Origin: UBA12079 sp964608745
Lineage (GTDB): Bacteria; Patescibacteriota; Minisyncoccia; Phycocordibacterales; UBA12079
Assembly (NCBI GenBank): GCA_964608745.1
Contig: CAZSPC010000028.1
Location: forward strand, 1 to 5,815
Reading direction: 5' to 3'
DNA: 5,815 nt
The position numbers and the translations under genes are program-made. Positions within the stretch are counted from its first letter, which is position 1. Every line of letters starts with the position of its first letter. Below are positions 1-4,799 of this stretch, in pieces. The notes below the pieces were generated by a model, which was not told the origin of the DNA, did not search any database, and saw only the letters and a list, made by a program, of their open reading frames with translations.

Positions 1-43
1 ACTTTTGCTCGGACCAGTGGCGCAAAAGTTCCGTTCGATTCCC
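1..43. other. Possible recombinase attachment-site region
   Basis: On the plus strand, 33-43 reads GTTCGATTCCC, which matches the tRNA T-loop consensus. It lies antisense to the last visible codons of the recombinase. Next to it is a dyad, ACTTTTGCTC (1-10) against GCGCAAAAGT (20-29), 9 of 10 pairs, centred near 15. Serine integrase sites are imperfect dyads, and integrases of this kind often end at tRNA 3' ends. The T stem does not pair properly here, so this is not an intact tRNA. The element boundary is an inference. Confidence 0.3.
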
Positions 44-1575
44 ATCACTTCCACATCATTAGAGTTATGCTCCACAAATTCTTGATTTAGTCTGAAAGTT
101 AGGGCTAAATCAGCGGTTCGGAAACCACGGTTTCGGATATACACAATTCCATTAGGAAAAAGGTATTTCTGAAACCGTGGTTTTATGTTTATATCTATTC
201 TTTTGCTCCAATAATTACTTAATGAAGTAATAAAACTCTTAGCCTCGTCCAAGACCATTTCAGCGTCTAATTCTTCTATATGAGCCTCGTGACTTGATAT
301 TTCACAGGTTGTTATCTCGTTTTCAACTCTTGATTTTCTCTCTTGAAAATCTTCTGGTGAATAATCCCCATTTTCATACATAGTAAAAATACGTTCCCTT
401 TTTTGTTTTAGTTGTTTCAATTTTCTTTCGTGCAATTCTTTTTCTTTTTTATTCCTATCAAATTTATCTGACAACCTTTCCAAAACCGCTTTCTTAAATA
501 AATTAACAAATTTTTCTTCTGGTGTAATTTTTTCAAGTAATTTTATAAAAGCGTCTTCAACTTCTTTCTTCCTAAAAGTTTTTCCATAAAGCGAACATTT
601 TTTATTACCACAATGATAATAATGATATTTACCACCATTACCTACTGGCGAACTCCCTGTAATAGGTTTTTGACATTCTTCACAAATTAAAGTCCCACCT
701 CTCAAAGGAAATGTTGGGTTAATTCTTGTCTTTGCTTTATGTCTCTTGCTTTTCTTTCCTTTTAATATATCAATAATATCCAAAGCCTCATCATAAGAAA
801 TAAGAGGTTCGTGTAATCCTTGAACAGTTTGTTTAGTCCAAGGATTAAAAAGTTCTCCTGCATAAAATTTAAGTCGTTTTTCTTCTAAAATACTTTCTAT
901 ATATGAAAAATAGGTTTTCTTTCCTCTAAATGTTGCAAAACCTCTTTCGTCCAAAGCGTCCATAAAACTCTTCATTGTATGTAAACCGTTGGCATATTCT
1001 TTAAGGGTTATTTTTAAGATAGGTGCAATATCTGGGTGAGGAACATCTGGTAAATTCTTTTTTTCTTTTCTTAAATTTTCAATCTTTCTGTTTGGGTGTG
1101 GTATATATCCAATAGGTGCTTTACCTGCATAAATACCTTGGTTTATTTTTTCACTCATACCATCTACACAACGTATTTTTCTAATTTCATTATCAAAATC
1201 AGAAAAACCTGCAAGTATTGTCTCAAAAAGTTTGCCAGACGGACTATCTCCAATAGGTTCTGAAACAGAATATAAACTTGTTCCGTATTTTAATAATTTT
1301 GCTTTAACAATAAAATGGTCTTCTGTGTTTCTTGCGAACCTATCTACTTTGTGGACGACAAAGGCTTCTATTTTATTTTTTCTACAATACTCAATCGCTT
1401 CAAGAAACTTTTTTCTATTAGAAGACTTCGCAGACGCTCCCTCCTCACAGAAAACTTTAACAACCTTAATATCGTTCTTCGCACAGTATTCTTTACATAG
1501 TTGTTTTTGGTAATTTAGTGATGTTCCTGCGACTTGTTCACCAGAACTCACTCTTACATAAATAATTCCTTTCAT
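1..1575 (-). CDS. Large serine recombinase (site-specific integrase), 3' end cut by window edge
   Basis: This is a large serine recombinase, which cuts and rejoins DNA at attachment sites through a covalent serine-DNA link; here it probably integrates and excises the element. The frame is open for 525 codons from ATG at 1575 to the left edge with no stop. The N-terminal resolvase domain has YVRVSSGEQ with likely nucleophile Ser10, and HKVDRFARN at 75-83. The recombinase domain starts near residue 140 (GIYAGKAPIGY). A zinc-ribbon follows with Cys298, Cys301, Cys322 and Cys327, then a charged coiled coil at about 360-445 and a C-terminal segment with an FQKYLFPNGIVY motif. The length fits the large serine integrase family, and the tail (VMGIERNF...) resembles C-termini of recombinases that end in attachment sites, so the stop is probably just outside. 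No clear Shine-Dalgarno precedes the start. A structured RNA candidate and terminator-like hairpin lie just upstream and may control expression. Confidence 0.95.
   Translation of the reverse strand, partial: MKGIIYVRVSSGEQVAGTSLNYQKQLCKEYCAKNDIKVVKVFCEEGASAKSSNRKKFLEAIEYCRKNKIEAFVVHKVDRFARNTEDHFIVKAKLLKYGTSLYSVSEPIGDSPSGKLFETILAGFSDFDNEIRKIRCVDGMSEKINQGIYAGKAPIGYIPHPNRKIENLRKEKKNLPDVPHPDIAPILKITLKEYANGLHTMKSFMDALDERGFATFRGKKTYFSYIESILEEKRLKFYAGELFNPWTKQTVQGLHEPLISYDEALDIIDILKGKKSKRHKAKTRINPTFPLRGGTLICEECQKPITGSSPVGNGGKYHYYHCGNKKCSLYGKTFRKKEVEDAFIKLLEKITPEEKFVNLFKKAVLERLSDKFDRNKKEKELHERKLKQLKQKRERIFTMYENGDYSPEDFQERKSRVENEITTCEISSHEAHIEELDAEMVLDEAKSFITSLSNYWSKRIDINIKPRFQKYLFPNGIVYIRNRGFRTADLALTFRLNQEFVEHNSNDVEVMGIERNFCATGPSKS
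121..184. repeat. Paired palindromes forming a long inverted repeat inside the recombinase gene
   Basis: The segment 122-134 (AAACCACGGTTTC) is the exact reverse complement of 171-183, and with G-U pairs the stem extends to about 17 bp (121-137 with 168-184). Each arm is also nearly palindromic by itself (GAAACC-AC-GGTTTC and GAAACC-GT-GGTTTT), and their centres are exactly 50 bp apart. The segment encodes the C-terminal part of the recombinase. It could be a protein-binding site pair, an mRNA hairpin or a coding coincidence. Confidence 0.6.
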
Positions 1576-1593
1576 AATAATTTTAATTTAACT

Positions 1594-1611
1594 AATAAAA
1601 CCCTCAAAGGG
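1594..1611 (-). terminator. Terminator-like hairpin before the recombinase start
   Basis: On the minus strand a short hairpin, CCCT-TTG-AGGG (1611-1601), is followed by the T-rich run TTTTATT. The stem has only 4 bp, so it is a weak intrinsic terminator or an attenuator. It lies 19 bp upstream of the recombinase start and could end the structured transcript that begins near 1743. Confidence 0.45.
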
Positions 1612-1743
1612 ACGGTCTGGGTTAACACAGTCTACTTGCGTGCGAACACGTAGCCTTACTGACCATAACCGCCCCTCTGAGGGCGTTATATTAAAAGTAT
1701 TACGTAAGGACGTAAATCGCACGATATTGTAAACTGTGTTAAC
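1594..1743 (-). ncRNA. Candidate structured RNA (about 150 nt) or recombinase leader, family not recognised
   Basis: The stretch 1621-1743 is one large imperfect palindrome. Outer arms 1621-1635 and 1729-1743 match at 14 of 15 positions (GTTAACACAGT core). Inner paired blocks follow in order: CGTGCGA (1639-1645 with 1717-1723), ACGT (1648-1651 with 1710-1713), CCTTAC (1654-1659 with 1704-1709), and an apical hairpin at 1665-1689 with CGCCC/GGGCG and ATAA/TTAT. On the minus strand an extended -10 box ends at 1750, so the predicted start near 1743 coincides with the first base of the stem, and a terminator-like hairpin follows. This long rod with internal bulges and paired ends is a generic shape also seen in 6S-like RNAs, but no 6S identity is claimed. 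Alternatives are an attenuator for the recombinase, a replication origin palindrome or an integrase-related site. No protein is supported: the 79-codon frame here only mirrors the palindrome. Confidence 0.5.
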
Positions 1744-1749
1744 GAACCT

Positions 1750-1758
1750 ATTATAGCA
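1750..1758 (-). promoter_or_regulatory. Extended -10 promoter element for the structured RNA/recombinase
   Basis: The minus strand reads TGCTATAAT, a perfect extended -10 (TG-n-TATAAT). No good -35 exists at 17 bp spacing (AGCATA), which is tolerated with an extended -10. The predicted start, about 7 bp downstream, falls at the first base of the large palindrome. The element partly overlaps a hairpin (1756-1777, GCATAAA/TTTATGC) that spans the stop codon of the upstream HTH gene. Confidence 0.55.
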
Positions 1759-1777
1759 TAAATTTGTTTTTTTATGC
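1756..1777 (-). repeat. Hairpin across the stop codon of the HTH gene
   Basis: GCATAAA (1756-1762) pairs with TTTATGC (1771-1777) around an 8-nt loop. On the minus strand it spans the TAA stop at 1772-1774. No T-run follows it, so it is a poor terminator. It may protect the 3' end of the message or simply separate the HTH gene from the promoter it touches. Confidence 0.4.
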
Positions 1778-2572
1778 TTCGGCGTAATAATCCTTAATAA
1801 CTCCATCGTCTCTTTTCCAACCAACATATTTAGGGATTAAGTTGTTATATAACTTGTAAAGTTTTTTTGTAGAAATAACGATACGAAACCAATACTTGTC
1901 TTGTTGAGACCATCTAATCATTTTCTCTATGTCTGCATAAGAACGTTCCTCTTCGTTATGTAGCCTGTTTATATACCAAGCCCATTCTTTCCAGTCTCCT
2001 TTCATCTTCCAATCTGGATTATTGTATTTAATTAAATCAACAAGAAGTTCTGCTAACTCCATATCTCTTTCTGTATAATAAAAAGTTTTTTTCTTTTTAT
2101 TATTAGTTTTCTTATATTTGTTTCCTTTATTATTAGTTTCCTTAGTATCAATTTTATTGACTTGGTTAAGTAAATCAGATTTATCTGGTTCTTTACTCTC
2201 GTTTACTTGGTTATCTGTATCCAAGTCAATGTCGTTGTCTCGGTCATACTCCCAAGCAAATTTATCCGCTAATATATAGGTGTTGCGTTTCCATCTTCCG
2301 TTTTTACCTCTAAATTTTTGAGTTTTTGTAATAAGACCTTTTTCTTCTAAAATTTTTACACCTTTTATGATTGTTGGGCGACTAACTCCGTGTTGCTCTG
2401 CCATTAGGTCTATTGATGGATAACACGACCGTTCTTTGTTGGCGTGCCTACAAAGACTTATATATACGATTGTTCCTTTCCAGCCACATATACGAGCCAT
2501 TTTATCAACATAGTCATTGTCTATCATATACTTACCGCCTTTCTTCGGTTTTGTCGTTTTTTTCATATTCAT
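1772..2572 (-). CDS. Helix-turn-helix replication-type protein
   Basis: This is probably a DNA-binding replication initiator or replisome-organiser protein of the mobile element. Residues about 20-101 form a winged helix-turn-helix of the HTH_36 type: the spacing of YPSIDLMAEQHGVSRPTIIK and KILEEKGLI shows the helix pair with SRPTIIKGVKIL as the probable recognition helix. A low-complexity linker rich in Asn, Lys and Asp (about 112-165) follows. The C-terminal region (about 166-250) has the pattern W..wI.rLh......y.dIekmI.WsqqDkyW...I.s...L, like the C-terminal region of phage replication proteins. The start is uncertain: ATG at 2572 lacks a Shine-Dalgarno, while ATG at 2527 (residue 16) has AGGCGG 7 bp upstream, giving a 251-residue protein whose HTH domain remains complete. 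A purely regulatory role is possible. It lies third in the minus-strand cluster, before the recombinase. Confidence 0.8.
   Translation of the reverse strand: MNMKKTTKPKKGGKYMIDNDYVDKMARICGWKGTIVYISLCRHANKERSCYPSIDLMAEQHGVSRPTIIKGVKILEEKGLITKTQKFRGKNGRWKRNTYILADKFAWEYDRDNDIDLDTDNQVNESKEPDKSDLLNQVNKIDTKETNNKGNKYKKTNNKKKKTFYYTERDMELAELLVDLIKYNNPDWKMKGDWKEWAWYINRLHNEEERSYADIEKMIRWSQQDKYWFRIVISTKKLYKLYNNLIPKYVGWKRDDGVIKDYYAEA
2098..2144. repeat. In-frame 17-bp direct repeat in the HTH protein linker
   Basis: TATTATTAGTTTTCTTA (2098-2114) recurs at 2128-2144 with one mismatch, exactly 30 bp apart. It encodes the repeated KETNN/KKTNN part of the linker. A second in-frame repeat, ACTTGGTTA at 2160-2168 and 2205-2213, encodes NQVN twice. 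These look like small duplications in a disordered linker. An iteron role is possible but unsupported. Confidence 0.5.
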
Positions 2573-2586
2573 TTTAATAATTACTT

Positions 2587-2739
2587 TTAATTTTCTTTTT
2601 TGTCTTCCACATCTAAAACACCATCAATAAATATGTCAGCCAACATATAAGCACTGTCTATCATTTCTTGTATTTCATCATCGGAGCAATTTTTATATTC
2701 TTCTCCTAAGATTTCTTTTGTCTCTGCTACTGATAACAT
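2587..2739 (-). CDS. Small acidic protein of 50 residues, unknown function
   Basis: A short frame runs from ATG at 2739 to TAA at 2587-2589, giving a 50-residue acidic protein. It begins MLSVAETKEILGEEYKN, continues CSDDEIQEMIDSAYMLADI and ends in a charged tail. The predicted structure is two amphipathic helices, and no membrane segment or metal site is visible. The pattern 'ILG..Y...sDeEIqemId...lAdi.iD' looks like a protein-coding sequence and resembles short conserved proteins that I associate with CPR mobile elements, but I cannot name a family. It sits 27 bp after the DUF5659-like gene and 14 bp before the HTH gene start, in the same direction, so co-transcription is likely. No Shine-Dalgarno is seen; the leader is AT-rich, as for its neighbours. 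Confidence 0.65.
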   Translation of the reverse strand: MLSVAETKEILGEEYKNCSDDEIQEMIDSAYMLADIFIDGVLDVEDKKEN

Positions 2740-2765
2740 AATAATTTAAGGTGTTTTAAGATAGG

Positions 2766-2787
2766 GTTATCTATTGTTGTAGATAAC
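2766..2787 (-). repeat. Hairpin at the 3' end of the DUF5659-like gene
   Basis: A perfect 8-bp inverted repeat, GTTATCTA (2766-2773) and TAGATAAC (2780-2787), has a 6-nt loop and covers the last codons and the stop at 2767-2769. On the minus strand no T-run follows, so it is not a standard terminator. It could mark an RNA processing or stability site between co-transcribed genes. Confidence 0.45.
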
Positions 2788-3003
2788 TGTTTTCAGAAAT
2801 TTTTGAGAATGAGTAAATTTCTGAGGCTCAATACAAAGTTCTCCTCGTTGATACTTTTCAAGAACAACCTTTAGATGAGCGTCTTTTGGAAAACAAAAAA
2901 TAATCTTGCTATTTTCCGCACGCTTAATTTCATTGAATTTGTAATTCAATGAATAAAGCGTTGAAGCAAGATTAAAATCTGATGTCTCAAATGTTTTTTT
3001 CAT
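2767..3003 (-). CDS. DUF5659-like small protein
   Basis: This 78-residue protein has the layout of the DUF5659 family. It opens with FETSDFNLASTLYSLNYKF (the F.T.D..lA..L...G pattern), continues with a strand containing SKIIFCFPKDAHLKVVLEKY, and ends with an 'EPQKFTHSQKFLKTVIYN' segment matching the 'dp..f....k.LKs.iy' end of the family. The molecular function of this family is unknown. Such proteins are small alpha/beta folds commonly found in phages and integrated elements, near recombinases. The start ATG at 3003 gives the full domain with no excess. The gene heads a minus-strand cluster with the 50-residue protein and the HTH protein. The leader is AT-rich with no obvious Shine-Dalgarno. 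The family assignment is from pattern memory. Confidence 0.7.
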   Translation of the reverse strand: MKKTFETSDFNLASTLYSLNYKFNEIKRAENSKIIFCFPKDAHLKVVLEKYQRGELCIEPQKFTHSQKFLKTVIYNNR

Positions 3004-3107
3004 CTTAATTTTCTTTTAATACTTATAATTTCTTCTCACTGACTAAATGAGAGTTGGAAGATATTTCTTTTTCCCTTAACTCTCTAACCTGAAATTTCAG
3101 ATAAAAT
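3004..3107 (-). promoter_or_regulatory. Leader and presumed promoter region of the DUF5659-HTH cluster
   Basis: This gene-free stretch must hold the start of the minus-strand cluster because a terminator lies upstream of it. A possible -10, TATAAG, is at 3027-3022 on the minus strand, with no convincing -35. Two symmetric elements stand out: a perfect 12-bp palindrome, CTGAAATTTCAG (3089-3100), and an inverted repeat, GAGAGTT (3049-3055) with AACTCTC (3078-3084). Either could be an operator or a leader hairpin. Which protein would bind is not visible; the HTH protein of the cluster is one candidate. Confidence 0.35.
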
Positions 3108-3136
3108 AAAAAACACCCTATAAATAAAGGTGTTTT
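3104..3136 (-). terminator. Intrinsic terminator of the 297-residue protein gene
   Basis: AAAACACC (3110-3117) and GGTGTTTT (3129-3136) form an 8-bp stem with an 11-nt loop. On the minus strand the stem runs directly into a T-rich tract (3113-3104, TTTTTTATTT). It lies 42 bp after the stop of the upstream minus-strand gene, as expected for a terminator. The plus strand also has a T-run beyond the stem, but no plus-strand gene reads into it. Confidence 0.8.
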
Positions 3137-3177
3137 GCTCTTTTTTATTCAATTTTGATTATTTTTTGTTCAGGTAA

Positions 3178-4071
3178 TTAGTTTAGATATTCTCCGTAAT
3201 CTTTATTTTCATCTAATTCTACTGTTTTTAACCTTTCTTTTTTTCTACGAAGTTCTGGACTTGGTTCTAATTTGAATTTAGTTCTATATTCTGAAAAAAC
3301 ACTGTGGGAGTAGAAAGGATTTTCACTTATTCCAAAAAGTTCTTTTAACCTCTGCGATAAATCAGAAACTTTTTTCTCCAAATTATTAACTTTCTCTTTT
3401 CCATATTTAGTCAAAGTCTTTTGGTCTGGTTTAGCAACAACTTTATCATCAAAAGTATTAAATGCTGACAATAAAAGTAGAAACTCCCAGAGCCTGTTAG
3501 GCTTTCTTTTTCCCATTCCAAAATCAAAAAAAGAATACTCGCCGATTAAACTATCTTTTGCATATAGATTTATTCTTGTTCTGCTTTGGAAACAAATTTT
3601 TATATCTTTCCACTCTATGTTAGTTGGAATTTCTTTTAATTTACCGAGTAGCCTTTTGTTTTCAATAATAGACTTTATTTCGTTTAGAAGAATATAATCT
3701 TTTAGTGAAAATAAAAATTTATCATCAAGCCAATCCATAAATCGCAAAGACCAACCTGTATCAACCCACTTAGTTTCTTCTATTGAAAATAAGAGGTCTT
3801 TAATTTTATCAAGTTTCTTTTTGTTTAATTCATTTTTGAAATCTAAAATAGAAACCCAAACTGTGTTACCCGCAAAGTCTTTTGTGAGTTTTTCATTTGT
3901 ATTTATTTGTGAATTAGGGGTTAATTCAAATTTTTTTATGAGAATATCTATAAAAATAATTAAATCATTTAATTCAGAAATACTTAAATTTGAAAGTCTT
4001 TTCTTCGCTACTTCAGCCCAAACCCTTTCTCCTTTTTGTTTTATTTCATAAGTTGTTATTTTCATATTCAT
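3178..4071 (-). CDS. Hypothetical protein, 297 residues, possible winged-helix C-terminal region
   Basis: I do not recognise this protein. It is soluble, Lys-rich and has no signal peptide or membrane segment. The N-terminal part (about 13-140) is largely helical, with SISELNDLIIFIDILIKKFEL and paired Trp-containing motifs (KWVDTGWSLRFMDWLDD, 101-117). The middle (about 150-185) looks like beta strands. A C-terminal stretch (about 184-270) reads GKRKPNRLWEFLLLLSAFN, then a helix with KVSDLSQRLKELFGISENPF and a strand EYRTKFKLEP. That order of helix, helix and beta hairpin resembles winged-helix output domains, so a DNA-binding role is a weak inference. ATG codons at 4071 and 4065 are both possible starts. 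The gene stands alone between its own terminator and a divergent promoter region, which would suit a regulator of that region. Confidence 0.75.
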   Translation of the reverse strand: MNMKITTYEIKQKGERVWAEVAKKRLSNLSISELNDLIIFIDILIKKFELTPNSQINTNEKLTKDFAGNTVWVSILDFKNELNKKKLDKIKDLLFSIEETKWVDTGWSLRFMDWLDDKFLFSLKDYILLNEIKSIIENKRLLGKLKEIPTNIEWKDIKICFQSRTRINLYAKDSLIGEYSFFDFGMGKRKPNRLWEFLLLLSAFNTFDDKVVAKPDQKTLTKYGKEKVNNLEKKVSDLSQRLKELFGISENPFYSHSVFSEYRTKFKLEPSPELRRKKERLKTVELDENKDYGEYLN

Positions 4072-4077
4072 ATTTAG

Positions 4078-4086
4078 TGTTATAAT
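4078..4086 (+). promoter_or_regulatory. Extended -10 promoter for the structured RNA and following operon
   Basis: The plus strand reads TGTTATAAT, a perfect extended -10 (TG-n-TATAAT), the same form as the one before the other structured locus. The -35 region is weak (TTTTCA at 4059-4064). The predicted start is near 4093. No other plausible plus-strand promoter is seen before the operon at 4290. Confidence 0.5.
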
Positions 4087-4108
4087 AATACTACAATCAA
4101 ATATGCAA
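4079..4108 (-). promoter_or_regulatory. Promoter for the 297-residue protein gene
   Basis: On the minus strand TTGCAT (4108-4103) and TATAAC (4084-4079) are spaced by 18 bp, close to sigma-70 consensus. The predicted transcript start is near 4072, essentially at the ATG at 4071, which would make the mRNA leaderless or nearly so. The -10 overlaps the -10 of the divergent plus-strand promoter, so the two would compete for RNA polymerase. Confidence 0.45.
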
Positions 4109-4261
4109 ATCCGAAAGGATAATGCCTAACCCTATCGTTTTTTAACAGTAGGTATGGTGTAAAAACGCAGTGAACGATAAAAAACCCGTTATCAGGGCGT
4201 TCACTGCGTTATGGAGGGAAACTTCCATAGGGGCTTAGGCTCTACTGGTAGCGGGCTTTTT
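4093..4261 (+). ncRNA. Candidate pseudoknotted structured RNA or 5' leader, family not recognised
   Basis: Several pairings are visible between the promoter and the downstream operon. ATCC-GAAA-GGAT (4109-4120) is a GNRA tetraloop hairpin. GCCTAA-CCCTAT (4124-4135) pairs with ATAGGG (4227-4232) and TTAGGC (4235-4240) around a 2-nt bulge. AACGCAGTGAACG (4164-4176) and its perfect complement (4198-4210) form a 13-bp hairpin with a 21-nt loop. TATGGAGG-GAAA-CTTCCATA (4210-4229) is a second GNRA hairpin, sharing three bases with the long-range helix. CAGTAG (4146-4151) can pair with CTACTG (4242-4247), which would make a pseudoknot. The 3' end GCGGGCTTTTT (4251-4261) looks like half of a terminator; its partner could be ACCCG in the hairpin loop (4184-4188). 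This could be a riboswitch-like attenuator leader, a free small RNA or a replication origin structure. No known class was recognised. Confidence 0.5.
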
Positions 4262-4270
4262 GTATGTCTG

Positions 4271-4287
4271 CCGTCAGATTTTGACGG
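4271..4287 (+). promoter_or_regulatory. Perfect palindrome directly before the first operon start codon
   Basis: CCGTCA (4271-4276) and TGACGG (4282-4287) form a perfect 6-bp inverted repeat with a 5-nt spacer, ending 2 bp before ATG at 4290. It occupies the ribosome-binding position, so it could block translation as an RNA hairpin, or it could be a repressor operator. The only Shine-Dalgarno-like bases (GGAT) are inside or beside its right arm and too close to the ATG. Confidence 0.45.
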
Positions 4288-4289
4288 AT

Positions 4290-4619
4290 ATGAAAAAAGA
4301 AAAAATAACTAAAATTTTTATAATCATTATTGCTCTTGTGGTATTTTCGTATACTCTTCATTATTGGCTTTCTACAAGATATGAAAAACAAAAAGAGTTC
4401 TTTGTTAATTCCTGCGTTAATACTTTTTATTATGATGATGGTTTTGAATTTAACAAAATTGTAAATGATTTTAAGGAAGAATTGCCGTTAAATATACAAA
4501 ATTATATAGAAAAAGAATTTTTGGGAACGGGTGGTTATCTTGCTTATATTGAAACTAAAAATATAGAAAGTCTTTGTAAAAACATTTTTGATTTTTATAA
4601 AGAAGATATTTATGAGTAA
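4290..4619 (+). CDS. Small membrane-anchored protein, 109 residues, unknown function
   Basis: I do not recognise a family. From ATG at 4290 the protein starts with a positively charged segment (MKKEKITK) followed by one hydrophobic helix (about 9-25, IFIIIIALVVFSYTLHYWL) without a clear signal-peptidase site, so it is probably an N-terminally anchored single-pass protein. The remaining 80 or so residues would face outside the cytoplasm; they are mixed alpha/beta and include two cysteines (FVNSCVN and SLCKN) that could form a disulfide. An in-frame TTG at 4260 would add ten residues, but this extension would place a charged non-hydrophobic stretch before the anchor and overlap the palindrome, so ATG is preferred. 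It is the first gene of a three-gene operon; its stop overlaps the next start by 8 bp. Confidence 0.7.
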   Translation: MKKEKITKIFIIIIALVVFSYTLHYWLSTRYEKQKEFFVNSCVNTFYYDDGFEFNKIVNDFKEELPLNIQNYIEKEFLGTGGYLAYIETKNIESLCKNIFDFYKEDIYE

Positions 4620-4797
4620 ATCAATAAAAATTTTAGATATTGAAATCACGGAAAAAGATTTTCCTAAACTTTATCGTTGGGCTACAAGAAACCCCGATGG
4701 TTTAGAAAGGACAATAAAAAGTCTTGTAGAAAATGAAGAAAAACCTAACTACGGAATGATAGCGGTAAATTTAGAAAGTGATTTACAGCACGGATAA
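4612..4797 (+). CDS. Small protein of 61 residues, unknown function
   Basis: I do not recognise a family. The chosen ATG at 4612 overlaps the previous stop (ATGAGTAA), a usual sign of translational coupling; an in-frame ATG at 4588 would add eight residues lying inside the upstream gene and is less likely. The protein is soluble and begins MSKSIKILDIEITEKDFPKL, a strand followed by a helix, then YRWATRNPDGLERTIKSLV, a probable second helix, and a short acidic tail. No cysteine, metal site or membrane segment is seen. It lies only 2 bp before the HAD-like gene, so it may act with it. An adaptor or antitoxin-like role is possible, but nothing in the sequence shows it. Confidence 0.65.
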   Translation: MSKSIKILDIEITEKDFPKLYRWATRNPDGLERTIKSLVENEEKPNYGMIAVNLESDLQHG

Positions 4798-4799
4798 TT

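Noticed and set aside
1..60. A complete tRNA 3' half
   Set aside because: Only the T-loop consensus is present; the T stem mispairs and no matching acceptor end can be drawn, so it is kept only as a possible attachment-site trace.
1232..1513. Plus-strand frames of 93 and 61 codons
   Set aside because: They lie antisense to the catalytic domain of the serine recombinase, which is clearly the real gene.
1588..1827. A 79-codon minus-strand frame starting in the end of the HTH gene
   Set aside because: It overlaps the HTH gene end in another frame and then runs through the large palindrome; its sequence is explained by RNA or DNA symmetry and has no protein-like pattern.
3821..4051. Plus-strand frame of 76 codons
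   Set aside because: It is antisense to the N-terminal part of the 297-residue protein and follows its codon pattern; no start signal.
4124..4240. Integron attC site
   Set aside because: GCCTAAC at 4124-4130 fits one attC end, but the other end reads CTTAGGC instead of GTTAGGC. No integron integrase or second site is present, and the interior has a long perfect hairpin and GNRA loops unlike attC.
4231..4290. A tRNA gene
   Set aside because: GCTC-TACTGGTA resembles a D arm, but the stem does not close properly and no anticodon arm, T loop or acceptor pairing follows.
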